Source of the DNA: Oscillospiraceae bacterium
GTDB lineage: Bacteria > Bacillota_A > Clostridia > Oscillospirales > Oscillospiraceae
Reading direction: 5' to 3'
Assembly (NCBI GenBank): GCA_017549325.1
Contig: JAFYVA010000028.1
Span: forward strand, 1 to 36,067
DNA length: 36,067 bases
Shown: one piece after another, positions 23,553 to 31,627 of the stretch
Numbering within the stretch: the first letter of the stretch is position 1
Layout: every line of letters starts with the position of its first letter
Notes under the pieces: model-generated
The model's database searches: none
Told to the model about the DNA's origin: nothing
Seen by the model: the letters and a program-made list of their open reading frames with translations, nothing else
Position numbers and translations under genes: made by a program

Positions 23553-24227
23553 ATGCCGAAGGGAAACAACATCTATCGGCTGATGATGCTGATCACCACC
23601 CACAAGCTGGGTGACAAGGCGGAGAGCATCTTCAAAAAACACGGTCTCAGCCTCCAGTACCGCCTCAGCGCCGAGGGAACGGCATCCAGCGATATGATGG
23701 ATGTGCTGGGTCTTGGCAGCGTGGATAAGTGTGTGCTTTTGAGCGTGCTGCCCCGCGCGGCGGCACAGGATATCCTCGGAAAGCTCAAGCGTGAGCTGCG
23801 GATGCACGCCGTCAACAGCGGCATTGCCTTCACCGTCCCCTTAAGCGGCGGCAGCGGCTTGCTGCTGCATCTGGCAAAGGGAACGGGCGAGGAGACGGAC
23901 AGAAAGGATGACGAAACCATGGAAAACAGAACCCATGCACTGGTGGTAGCCATGATCAACCGCGGCTTCAGCGGCGATGTGATGGAGGCGGCCAAGACCG
24001 CGGGTGCCCGCGGCGGCACGGTGGTTCACAGCCGCTGCATCGGCTCGGCCGAGGCCAGCGCCCTGTTGGGCCTGAACGCCAACGAGGAGAAGGAGATCGT
24101 GCTGATCCTCACCGACGCACAGCAGAAAACCGCCATCATGGAGGCTGTTACCGCCCGCTGCGGTGCCGCCACCGAGGCGAAGGGTCTGGTGCTGAGCCTG
24201 CCCGTTGATGCGGTGACGGGCTTCTGA
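23553..24227 (+). CDS. PII-like signalling protein, probably a tandem of two domains
   Basis: This 224-aa protein resembles two GlnB/PII-type units joined by a charged linker (near 112-122, GEETDRKDDETME). Each half has the alternating beta-alpha pattern: YRLMMLITTHKLGDKAESIFKK in the first and HALVVAMINRGFSGDVMEAAK in the second, and the second also has GARGGTVVHSR, a PII-like T-loop region. Classical uridylylation motifs are not evident. It starts 3 bases after the DUF1538 gene and is followed by a strong terminator, so it should serve that membrane protein. The ligand is unknown. Confidence 0.78.
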   Translation: MPKGNNIYRLMMLITTHKLGDKAESIFKKHGLSLQYRLSAEGTASSDMMDVLGLGSVDKCVLLSVLPRAAAQDILGKLKRELRMHAVNSGIAFTVPLSGGSGLLLHLAKGTGEETDRKDDETMENRTHALVVAMINRGFSGDVMEAAKTAGARGGTVVHSRCIGSAEASALLGLNANEEKEIVLILTDAQQKTAIMEAVTARCGAATEAKGLVLSLPVDAVTGF

Positions 24228-24256
24228 TGCTGCCGCTGCAGGAAGAACGAGATAAG

Positions 24257-24287
24257 AAAAAAGAGAGCCTCGCGGCTCTCTTTTTTT
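24257..24287. terminator. Bidirectional terminator between convergent genes
   Basis: GAGAGCC (24263-24269) and GGCTCTC (24274-24280) enclose a TCGC loop, with six A's before and seven T's after. It ends both the PII-like gene and, from the other side, the Ig-like lipoprotein gene. Confidence 0.92.
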
Positions 24288-24291
24288 GCGC

Positions 24292-24774
24292 TTATTCCAC
24301 GGTGAATACCACTTCGAAGCTGGCCTGATCGTAGTCGCCGGGGCCGCGGAAGTCCATGAAGCTCTTCACCAGTTTATATTCCCCTGCGGGCAGTTGACCG
24401 TACATCCACGACCAGTCCAGCGTCTGCTCCAGCTCGCCGCCCATGGGCACGAGGTAGGCGATGGCGTTCCACGCGATGTCGTCGCGGGTCGTGGGCACTT
24501 CCGTCCAGATATCGTCCTCGAGGCGATACAGGGCGTAGGGATCGCCCGTGTTGATCTCGCCCGTCACCTCCACGCCGCCCTCTTGATGGATCACCAGCGT
24601 CATGCCCGAGGCGGTCACGTCCTTTGCCTCCATGGTGATGCCCCACTGGGGCACACCCGTTTCGGTCTGTGCCGTCAGCTCCTCCTCGGGAGGAAGGGCA
24701 TCTTTCGTTGCGGCGCAGCCCACAAGGCTCAGCACCGTCACCAGTGCGAGGAGCAAGGCAAACAACTTCTTCAT
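24292..24774 (-). CDS. Lipoprotein with an Ig-like domain
   Basis: This 160-aa protein starts MKKLFALLLALVTVLSLVGC, a lipoprotein signal peptide with the acylated Cys at residue 20. The rest is one beta-rich domain, with GITMEAKDVTASGMTLVI, WTEVPTTRDD and the ending LPAGEYKLVKSFMDFRGPGDYD. This matches the Ig-like lipoprotein domains common in Clostridia (Big_11-like). It would be anchored outside the cell; its role is unknown. The ATG at 24774 is preferred over the GTG just upstream because it is 8 bases from GGAGG. Confidence 0.85.
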   Translation of the reverse strand: MKKLFALLLALVTVLSLVGCAATKDALPPEEELTAQTETGVPQWGITMEAKDVTASGMTLVIHQEGGVEVTGEINTGDPYALYRLEDDIWTEVPTTRDDIAWNAIAYLVPMGGELEQTLDWSWMYGQLPAGEYKLVKSFMDFRGPGDYDQASFEVVFTVE

Positions 24775-24892
24775 CACAGTGTCCTCCTTTGTGTGTGGTT
24801 ATCTATAAGACGGCGAAAGAGCGGAAAATGTTCCCTTTCATCATACCACAGCGGGAGAGGGATTGCAACGATGGGGTGGGATGCGGTATTCC

Positions 24893-25020
24893 CTTGCCTC
24901 CCCCTTTGGGGGAGGTGCCGAGCAACGCGAGGCGGAGAGGGCTGCTGACGAAGGCACTTCTGTATCCCGCCCTCTCAGGGTTCGCTCTGCTCACCCAGCT
25001 CCCCCACGGGGGGAGCCAAG
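24893..25020. repeat. Inverted-repeat element, family A copy 2
   Basis: It starts CTTGCCTCCCCCTTTGGGGG and ends GGGGGGAGCCAAG, giving near-exact inverted ends shared with copies 1 and 3. It holds the family's interior GGCTGCTGACGAAGG, also in copy 3. It lies upstream of the methyltransferase promoter and codes for nothing. Confidence 0.8.
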
Positions 25021-25059
25021 GAATGACCTACAATTTACATTTTGTCCATCGTTCTTCCC

Positions 25060-25088
25060 TTGACGCACCATCCTTGGTGAGGTATAAT
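25060..25088 (+). promoter_or_regulatory. Promoter of the methyltransferase gene
   Basis: TTGACG (25060-25065), a 17-base spacer and TATAAT (25083-25088) form a near-consensus sigma-A promoter about 50 bases before the start codon. Confidence 0.82.
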
Positions 25089-25138
25089 AGATTGATTTAT
25101 TGTGGAATAGTATTCTCTCAACATAGGAGGACGATGAT

Positions 25139-25999
25139 ATGTGGATCGCAGACGGTTGGAAAGATTATGAACTTCTCTCCTGCGGCGGCGGTGAAAAGCT
25201 GGAGCGCTGGGATAACCAGATCCTGGTGCGCCCCGACCCGCAGGCCATCTGGCAGGTGGAGCGCAGTGCATTGTGGAAGCGGGCCAACGCCCGTTACAGC
25301 CGCTCCCAGACGGGCGGCGGCCACTGGGAGAAGAACTCCCTGCCCCAGAGCTGGCCCATCCACTACAAGGAGCTGACCTTTCAGGTCAAGCCCATGAACT
25401 TCAAGCACACGGGTCTGTTCCCCGAGCAGGCGGTGAACTGGGACTTCGCCATGGAGGCCATCCGCAGCGCCGACCGCCCCATCCGCGTGCTGAACCTCTT
25501 CGCCTATACCGGCGGCGCCACCGTGGCCTGTGCCAAGGCCGGTGCCAGCGTCTGCCATGTGGACGCGGCCAAGGGTATGGTGGCGTGGGCCAAGGACAAC
25601 GCCCGCCTCTCCGGTTTGGCCGAGGCGCCCATCCGCTGGATCATCGATGACTGCGCCAAGTTCGTGGAGCGTGAGATCCGCCGCGGCAAGACGTACGACG
25701 CCATCATCATGGACCCGCCCTCCTACGGCCGCGGTCCCGGCGGCGAGGTGTGGAAGCTGGAGGACAATCTCTTCCCCTTCGTCAAGCTCTGCTCTCAGGT
25801 TCTCAGCGACAACCCGCTCTTCGTCATCATCAACTCCTATACCACCGGTCTGGCCCCCTCCGTGCTGGGCTATATCCTGCAGCTGTGTGTGGGCGAGCGC
25901 TTCGGCGGTAAGGTGATGTGGGACGAACTGGGTCTGCCCTGCACCGAGAGCGGCATGGCGCTGCCCTGCGGCGCAACGGGACGGTGGATCTCCCTATAA
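25139..25999 (+). CDS. SAM-dependent methyltransferase, probably acting on rRNA
   Basis: This 286-aa class I methyltransferase has motif I LNLFAYTGGA (118-127), the acidic VDAAKGMVAWAKDNA segment that binds the SAM ribose, and DPPSYGRG (192-199), the catalytic loop of RlmI/RlmK-type 5-methylcytosine/guanine enzymes. The upstream FKHTGLFPEQAVNWD segment is shared with COG1092-type rRNA methyltransferases. Which base it modifies cannot be told. The start is 8 bases after AGGAGG. The stop codon lies inside the first arm of its terminator. Confidence 0.88.
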   Translation: MWIADGWKDYELLSCGGGEKLERWDNQILVRPDPQAIWQVERSALWKRANARYSRSQTGGGHWEKNSLPQSWPIHYKELTFQVKPMNFKHTGLFPEQAVNWDFAMEAIRSADRPIRVLNLFAYTGGATVACAKAGASVCHVDAAKGMVAWAKDNARLSGLAEAPIRWIIDDCAKFVEREIRRGKTYDAIIMDPPSYGRGPGGEVWKLEDNLFPFVKLCSQVLSDNPLFVIINSYTTGLAPSVLGYILQLCVGERFGGKVMWDELGLPCTESGMALPCGATGRWISL

Positions 26000-26020
26000 G
26001 GGGAGCAGGCTCCCCTTATA
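25995..26020 (+). terminator. Hairpin at the end of the methyltransferase gene
   Basis: Twelve-base perfect arms (25995-26006 and 26009-26020) are joined by two bases. The TAA stop is in the first arm. There is no T-run, only ATATCTCC, so it may stabilise the mRNA or terminate weakly. Confidence 0.6.
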
Positions 26021-26029
26021 TCTCCCCAC

Positions 26030-26105
26030 CACCAGTGTGCGCACTGGTGTCGCCGCCCCGGGCGGCTGAGTCGTGGTATTTTTCCCACGGGAACCGCGGG
26101 AAAAA
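26030..26105. other. Palindromes in the leader of the ECF operon
   Basis: CACCAGTG/CACTGGTG (26030-26037 and 26042-26049) and TTTTTCCC/GGGAAAAA (26079-26086 and 26098-26105) form two dyads ahead of ecfA1. The second resembles a terminator on either strand. A riboswitch would be plausible before a vitamin transporter, but no known consensus is recognisable. Confidence 0.45.
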
Positions 26106-26146
26106 ATAACAGCAAAAGTTTACCATAACACAAGGAATACAGAATT

Positions 26147-26998
26147 ATGTCTACTATGATACAGACCCGTGACCTGACCTTTGCCTATCCTGCACAGGAG
26201 GAGGACGAGCAGAGCACGGTGGCACTGCACAATGTGGATCTGACCATTGAAGAGGGCAGCTTCGTGGCAGTGCTGGGACACAACGGCTCGGGCAAATCCA
26301 CTCTGGCCAAGCACATGAACGCCGTGCTGCTGCCTTCGGGCGGCCGCGTGTTCGTGGAGGGAATGGACACCCTCGACGAGCAGCAGCTCCTCGACATCCG
26401 CCGCGCTGTGGGTATGGTGTTCCAGAACCCCGACAACCAGATCGTGGCCAATGTGGTGGAGGAGGATGTGGCCTTCGCCCCGGAGAATCTGGGCGTGCCC
26501 TCGGAGGAGATCCGCCGCCGCGTGGACGAGGCTCTCGCCGCCGTGGGTATGGATGCCTTCGCCCGCCACGCACCCCATCTGCTCTCCGGCGGTCAGAAGC
26601 AGCGCATCGCCATCGCCGGTGTCATCGCCATGGCGCCCAAGTGCATCGTGCTGGACGAGTCCACCGCCATGCTGGATCCCGCCGGTCGGGCCGAGGTGCT
26701 GGAGACCATCTCCCGATTGCACCGTGAGCAGAACATCACCGTGGTGCTCATCACCCACCACATGGACGAGGCGCTTCTGGCTGACCGCGTCATCGTGATG
26801 CACGGCGGCAGCGTGGCCATGGACGGCACCCCCACCGAGGTGTTCACCCGCGTCGAGGAGATGGAGGCCATGGGCCTGACCGTCCCCGTAACGGTGCAGC
26901 TGCTGCATAAGCTCCGCGCCGCCGGCCATGATGTGCCCCTCGATGCGCTGGATTACGATGCCTGCGCCGATGCGGTGGCCCGCGTACTTTCCCACTGA
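26147..26998 (+). CDS. ecfA1: ECF transporter ATPase EcfA1
   Basis: This 283-aa ATPase of the energy-coupling factor (cbiO-type) family has Walker A GHNGSGKST (44-52), the ECF-typical Q-loop VFQNPDNQIV (91-100), signature LSGGQ (146-150), Walker B VLDEST and the H-loop LITHHMDE. The Asp-Glu-Ser (instead of DEP) in Walker B is common in EcfA1. It pairs with EcfA2 and EcfT, encoded next, to energise uptake of vitamins or metals by separate S proteins. The start follows AAGGAA. No S-component gene is in the window, which fits a shared group II module. Confidence 0.93.
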   Translation: MSTMIQTRDLTFAYPAQEEDEQSTVALHNVDLTIEEGSFVAVLGHNGSGKSTLAKHMNAVLLPSGGRVFVEGMDTLDEQQLLDIRRAVGMVFQNPDNQIVANVVEEDVAFAPENLGVPSEEIRRRVDEALAAVGMDAFARHAPHLLSGGQKQRIAIAGVIAMAPKCIVLDESTAMLDPAGRAEVLETISRLHREQNITVVLITHHMDEALLADRVIVMHGGSVAMDGTPTEVFTRVEEMEAMGLTVPVTVQLLHKLRAAGHDVPLDALDYDACADAVARVLSH

Positions 26999-27049
26999 AA
27001 ACAACTGCGCAGAAATTTCCGTTTCTGCTCCCTTTGGAGGTTATACCCC

Positions 27050-27910
27050 TTGGAAACCATCATTCGTGTTGACAATCTGACCCATACCTACGGTGTGGGA
27101 ACGCCCTTCCAGCGCAGCGCCGTGGAGGAGATGACGCTGGACATTCGCCGCGGCGAGTTTCTCGGTCTTATCGGCCATACCGGCTCGGGCAAGTCCACGC
27201 TCATCCAGCATCTGAACGGTCTTTTGAAGCCCACCTCGGGCACCGTTTCTCTCGATGGCTGCGATATCTGGGAAAATCCCAAGAAGATCCGCCAAGTCCG
27301 CTTCCGTGTGGGTCTGGTGTTTCAGTATCCGGAGTATCAGCTCTTCGAGGACACCGTCCGTAAGGATGTGGCCTTCGGCCCGAAGAATATGGGCCTTTCC
27401 CCCGAGGAGGTGGAGCGCCGCGTCCTCAGCGCCATCCGTGCCGTGGGCCTGGATGAGTCGGTGCTGGATAAGTCGCCCTTCGCCCTCTCCGGCGGACAGA
27501 AGCGCCGCGTGGCCATCGCCGGTGTCATGGCCATGGAGCCGGAGGTGCTGATTCTCGACGAGCCCACCGCCGGCCTCGATCCCCGTGGCCGCGAGAGCAT
27601 TCTGCAGCTGCTGCGTGAGTATCACGAAAGCCGCGGCTCCACCGTGGTGCTGGTGAGCCACTCCATGGACGAGATCGCCCGCTACGCCCAGCGTATCATC
27701 GTTCTCGATGGCGGTAAGGTCTACATGGAGGGCACGCCCGCGCAGGTCTTTGAGCGCGCCGCCGAGCTGGAGTCGGTGGGTCTGGATGTACCCGCCGCCG
27801 CCAAATTGGCCGAGGCGCTGCGCCGTCGCGGCTTCTGCCTCGACAGCGCCACCTTCACGGTGGACTCCCTTGCCCAACAGCTTCTCGGCGAGGAGGTGGG
27901 CACATGCTGA
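27050..27910 (+). CDS. ecfA2: ECF transporter ATPase EcfA2
   Basis: This 286-aa partner ATPase has Walker A GHTGSGKST (42-50), the EcfA2-type Q-loop VFQYPEYQLFE (90-100), signature LSGGQ (146-150), Walker B LILDEP and H-loop VSHSMDE. The start is TTG at 27050, 9 bases after GGAGG; the protein begins METIIRVDNLTHTYG, as the family does. The gene overlaps ecfT by 7 bases. Confidence 0.93.
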   Translation: METIIRVDNLTHTYGVGTPFQRSAVEEMTLDIRRGEFLGLIGHTGSGKSTLIQHLNGLLKPTSGTVSLDGCDIWENPKKIRQVRFRVGLVFQYPEYQLFEDTVRKDVAFGPKNMGLSPEEVERRVLSAIRAVGLDESVLDKSPFALSGGQKRRVAIAGVMAMEPEVLILDEPTAGLDPRGRESILQLLREYHESRGSTVVLVSHSMDEIARYAQRIIVLDGGKVYMEGTPAQVFERAAELESVGLDVPAAAKLAEALRRRGFCLDSATFTVDSLAQQLLGEEVGTC

Positions 27911-28719
27911 AAGACATTACCTTAGGTCAGTTTTTCCCCGGCACCACCGCCATCCACCGCCTCGATCCCCGCGCCAAACTCCTGTGCGTCATCCTCTACA
28001 TTGTGGCGCTGTTCTCCTGCAAGACGTGGCTGGGCTACGCGCTGGTAGCCGTGATGCTCTTTATCTCCATCCGCATCTCCAAGGTGGGCCGCCGCGCATT
28101 GACAAAGGGTTTGAAGCCCGTGTATTTCATCTTGCTGTTCACGGGACTGATGAACCTCTTCTTCACCACAGGTGAGCCCCTTGTGGATGTGTGGCTCCTG
28201 CGCCATATCTCCATGGAGGGTATCCGCCACGCCGTGGCCATGGTGCTGCGTATCGTCATGCTGATCATGGGCACCTTCCTGCTGACCTACACCACCAGCC
28301 CCATCAGCCTCACCGACGCCATGGAAAAGCTGCTGGGCCCGCTGAAAAAACTCAAGCTGCCCGTCCACGAGCTGTCCATGATGATGTCCATCGCCCTGCG
28401 TTTTATCCCCACCCTCATCGAGGAGACGGACAAGATCATGTCGGCGCAGAAGGCAAGAGGCGCCGACTTTGAGAGCGGCAACATCTTCCAGCGCGCCCGC
28501 GCACTGGTGCCCATTCTGGTGCCGCTGTTCATCAGCGCCTTCCGCCGCGCCGACGAGCTGGCCACCGCTATGGAGTGCCGCTGCTACCACGGCGGCGAGG
28601 GCCGCACCGCCCTCCATGTCCTGCGCTACGCAGGCCGCGATATCCTCGCCATCATTGTCTTTGCCATTTTGGTTGCCGCCGTCATCGTGCTGAACCGCCT
28701 TGGCATTGCCGTGCTGTAA
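27904..28719 (+). CDS. ecfT: ECF transporter membrane subunit EcfT
   Basis: This 271-aa membrane protein has the EcfT order: FFPGTTAIHRLDPRAKLL at the N-terminus, several membrane segments, and the two cytoplasmic coupling helices with AQKARGADF and AMECRCYHGGEGRT. The second motif reads CRC where ARG or ARC is usual, a mild oddity. It couples the two ATPases to S components. It closes the three-gene ECF operon and is followed by a repeat element. Confidence 0.93.
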   Translation: MLKDITLGQFFPGTTAIHRLDPRAKLLCVILYIVALFSCKTWLGYALVAVMLFISIRISKVGRRALTKGLKPVYFILLFTGLMNLFFTTGEPLVDVWLLRHISMEGIRHAVAMVLRIVMLIMGTFLLTYTTSPISLTDAMEKLLGPLKKLKLPVHELSMMMSIALRFIPTLIEETDKIMSAQKARGADFESGNIFQRARALVPILVPLFISAFRRADELATAMECRCYHGGEGRTALHVLRYAGRDILAIIVFAILVAAVIVLNRLGIAVL

Positions 28720-28736
28720 GGATTTGCGCGTCCTCT

Positions 28737-28870
28737 CTTGCCTCCACCTTTTGGGGGAGGTGGCATTTGCCGCAGGCAAATGACGGAGGGGGCTGCTGAC
28801 GAAGGTGCTTCCGTATGTTGCCCCCTCAGTCTCGCTATCGCTCGACAGCTCCCCCGGAGGTGGAGCCAAG
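28737..28870. repeat. Inverted-repeat element, family A copy 3
   Basis: It starts CTTGCCTCCACC and ends GGTGGAGCCAAG, imperfect inverted ends of the same family as 19042-19226 and 24893-25020. The interior includes GGCTGCTGACGAAGG as in copy 2. It lies between ecfT and truA, ending just before the truA ribosome binding site. Confidence 0.8.
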
Positions 28871-28900
28871 ATATTTCTCACAGAAAGGAGACCCCGCTTC

Positions 28901-29656
28901 ATGCGCAACATCGCCTTGATTTTAATGTATAACGGCAGCGCCTACCACGGCTGGCAGGTGCAGAAAACGGAGATCTCCGTGGCCGCCACACTGGAGCGCG
29001 GCCTGAGCATGGTCTGCGGTGAGCCCATCCGCGTGACGGGCTGCGGCCGCACCGATGCCGGCGTCCACGCCGAGCACTATGTGGCCAATTTCCGCACCTC
29101 TTCCCGTATCCCCACCGACCGCATCCCCTTTGCCGTCAACACCCATATCCCCGAGGATATCGTGGTCAAGGCCGCCTTCGAGGTGGACGAGGATTTCAAC
29201 GCCATTTCCTCCTGCATCAAGAAGGAGTATACCTACCGCATCTACAACTCCCGCATCAAGAATCCTTTTTATGTAAACCGCGCCTACTTCTATCCCAAGA
29301 AGCTGGATGAGTCGCTGCTGGATCGCGCTGCCCGTATGTTCGAGGGCACCCACGATTTTGCCGCCGTCCGAAGCGTGGGCACCAACGTTAGAAGCACCGT
29401 CCGCACCATCCACTATTGCCGCGTCACCCGCTCGGGTGAATTGCTGGAACTGAAGGTCTGCGCCAACGGTTTTTTGTATAATATGGTTCGTGCCATTACC
29501 GGCACGGTGCTCTACGCCGCCGAGGGCAAACTGACCCCCGAGGAGATCCCCGAGATCTTGGCCAGCGGCAACCGTACACTGGCCGGCCCCACGGCACCTC
29601 CCGGCGGATTGTACCTCACCCGCGTGTGGTACGACGACGAGCGGCTCAACGGATGA
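28901..29656 (+). CDS. truA: tRNA pseudouridine synthase A
   Basis: This 251-aa enzyme makes pseudouridine at positions 38-40 of tRNA. The catalytic aspartate is Asp52 in GCGRTDAGVHA. Other family marks are YNGSAYHGWQ near the start, KKEYTYRI, THDFAAV and GFLYNMVRAITGTVL. The ATG at 28901 follows AGAAAGGAG; a longer frame upstream runs into the repeat element and is rejected. ecfA-ecfT-truA is a common gene order in Firmicutes, here interrupted only by the repeat. Confidence 0.96.
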   Translation: MRNIALILMYNGSAYHGWQVQKTEISVAATLERGLSMVCGEPIRVTGCGRTDAGVHAEHYVANFRTSSRIPTDRIPFAVNTHIPEDIVVKAAFEVDEDFNAISSCIKKEYTYRIYNSRIKNPFYVNRAYFYPKKLDESLLDRAARMFEGTHDFAAVRSVGTNVRSTVRTIHYCRVTRSGELLELKVCANGFLYNMVRAITGTVLYAAEGKLTPEEIPEILASGNRTLAGPTAPPGGLYLTRVWYDDERLNG

Positions 29657-29674
29657 GAAAAGGGAGTTTTTTCC

Positions 29675-30880
29675 ATGAAATACAACACCCAAAAACTCTA
29701 TGACCTGCCCGAGGGCAACCGGCAGGAGGACGCGCCGCGCCGCGTGGAGCGGAAAAAGAAGCGCCGCCGCAAATGGCTGTGGCTGACGCTTCTCACCGTG
29801 CTGATTCTGGCAGGTGTGGCCGCCGCGCTGCTGTGGGATGCCAACGCCTTTGACGGCCTGCGCCGCAGTCTGATTTACGCCCGCGCCGAAAAGGACGAAA
29901 CGGGCTGCGCCATGCTCTACAGCTACGACAGCGACGAGGCCCGGTGCTTTGCCCCCGTGGGCGGCAGTCTCGCCATCCTCTCCGAGGGTCGACTGCAGGT
30001 GCTCAATGAGCACAGTGAAGTGGCCTATAGCGCCACCGTCCACTTTTTAGCGCCCGCCCTGAGCGCCAACGGTGACACAGCCGTGGGCTATGACATCGGC
30101 GGCGATGCGGTCTATGTCCTCTCGCCTCTGGGTCTGCGGTGGCAGAAAACCATGCCCGGTGCGGTGCTGGAGGCCTCGGTGGCCGATAACGGCCATGTGG
30201 TCGTCTGCCACGAGCAGAGCGGGCACAAGGGAGCCGTCACCGTCTATGACGGGGCAGGCGAGCCGGTATTCTCCTATGGCTCGGCCTCCCGCTTTCTGAT
30301 GACCGGCGCCCTCAGCCGCGACGGCAATACGCTGGCGGCCATCACCATGGGACAGGAAACGGGCGTCTTTGAGAGTTTCCTCACCCTCTACCGTACAGAC
30401 AGCGAACGGGCAGTGGCCTCTGCGGCGGTCTGCTCCGGCATCGTTTATGACCTGTGCCCCTTCGACAGCGGTTTCTGCGCCGTGGCGGAGGAGGGACTCT
30501 ACTGGCTGGACAAGAACGGAAACGCCGTGGCATCCTATCCCTATAACGGCCTCTTCCTGCGCCGCTGTCAGGTGTCCGACGGCAGCTTTGCCGCCGTGCT
30601 CCTCAGCCGTTACCGTACCGGCAGCGATACGGAGCTCATCACCGTGGACGGGGAGGGCAACGAGCTGGGCGGCATCACCCTCTCCCGTGAGGTGCTGGAT
30701 CTGTCTGCCTCGGGCCGCTATGTCGCGGTGCTGTGTACCGACCGCCTCATTATTTACGACAAATTCCTCACGGAGCTGGCCTCCTTGCCCTTCGTGAGTC
30801 AGACCCGCGCCGTGTTCATGCGCTCCGACGGCTCTGCCGTTCTGGCCGGCGCTGACAGCGCCAGCCTCTACCTGCCGTAA
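29675..30880 (+). CDS. DUF5711-type membrane-anchored beta-propeller-like protein
   Basis: This 401-aa protein has a very basic cytoplasmic start (RRVERKKKRRRK), one membrane segment at about 34-54, and an extracellular part made of repeated four-strand-like units (SEGRLQVLNEHSE, SPLGLRWQKTMPG, DGAGEPVFSYGSAS, DKNGNAVASYPYNG). It matches the DUF5711 family in layout; the function is unknown, possibly envelope-related. It begins 18 bases after truA and is followed by the CvpA-family gene. Confidence 0.85.
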   Translation: MKYNTQKLYDLPEGNRQEDAPRRVERKKKRRRKWLWLTLLTVLILAGVAAALLWDANAFDGLRRSLIYARAEKDETGCAMLYSYDSDEARCFAPVGGSLAILSEGRLQVLNEHSEVAYSATVHFLAPALSANGDTAVGYDIGGDAVYVLSPLGLRWQKTMPGAVLEASVADNGHVVVCHEQSGHKGAVTVYDGAGEPVFSYGSASRFLMTGALSRDGNTLAAITMGQETGVFESFLTLYRTDSERAVASAAVCSGIVYDLCPFDSGFCAVAEEGLYWLDKNGNAVASYPYNGLFLRRCQVSDGSFAAVLLSRYRTGSDTELITVDGEGNELGGITLSREVLDLSASGRYVAVLCTDRLIIYDKFLTELASLPFVSQTRAVFMRSDGSAVLAGADSASLYLP

Positions 30881-30946
30881 CGCAGCAGTGTGAGAGGAAA
30901 ATGTATATAGAGAAAAACAAGCGAGAAAAATTGGGAGGGACAGACT

Positions 30947-31612
30947 ATGGTCGAACTGAGTACTATCGATCTTGTTTCTTTGGATATCGTGCTGGGCGCC
31001 ATTCTGGCGCTGAGCCTGATTCTGGGCTTTGCCCGCGGCCTCGTCCGCACCGTCACCAGCGTGGTGATCTTTTTCCTGTCGGTATTCGGCGGCGTGTGGG
31101 TAGCCCGTATGTTTGCCCCGCGTGTCACTGCATGGGCGATGCCCCGTGTGGAGGGCTTCGTGATGGAGCGCATTATGAACTCCGGCCTCGTGCCCGCCGC
31201 CTCGACCGGCGCGGCCTCCGCCGACAGTTCCATGCTGGGCAACCTGGGTGCATCGGCTAAGGAGCTGTATAGCGGCATGGTGAACTCCGGCATGGATGCG
31301 CTGTCCACCATGGTGGAAAAGGCCGTCCACGGCGTGGCCTTCCTCGTCATCTTCTTCGTGGCGATGATATTGCTGTCCATCGTGCTGCGTCTGCTGAGCC
31401 GCCCGCTGCGCCTTGTCGAGCGCATCCCCGTGTTCGGCTTCCTGAACCGTCTCGGCGGTGCCGCCGTGGGCCTCGTGCTGGGCGTGCTGATCTGCCTGCT
31501 GGTCTGCGCCGTGGTGCGCCTGACCGGTCTGGTGGACGGCGAGGGCACCTATCTGTACAGTTTCTTTGCCGGCCATACGCCCCGCAGTCTGCTGGCACTG
31601 CTTCAAAAATAA
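30947..31612 (+). CDS. CvpA-family membrane protein
   Basis: This 221-aa protein has about four membrane segments. The N-terminal LDIVLGAILALSLILGFARGLVRT segment (first 20: LDIVLGAILALSLILGFARG) is the CvpA signature, and the later FLNRLGGAAVGLVLGVLI matches its C-terminal half. CvpA proteins are linked to colicin V production and envelope homeostasis in other bacteria; the role here is unknown. The ribosome binding site is GGGAGGG. The clpE gene starts 15 bases downstream. Confidence 0.9.
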   Translation: MVELSTIDLVSLDIVLGAILALSLILGFARGLVRTVTSVVIFFLSVFGGVWVARMFAPRVTAWAMPRVEGFVMERIMNSGLVPAASTGAASADSSMLGNLGASAKELYSGMVNSGMDALSTMVEKAVHGVAFLVIFFVAMILLSIVLRLLSRPLRLVERIPVFGFLNRLGGAAVGLVLGVLICLLVCAVVRLTGLVDGEGTYLYSFFAGHTPRSLLALLQK

Positions 31613-31627
31613 CGGAGGACCCCCATT

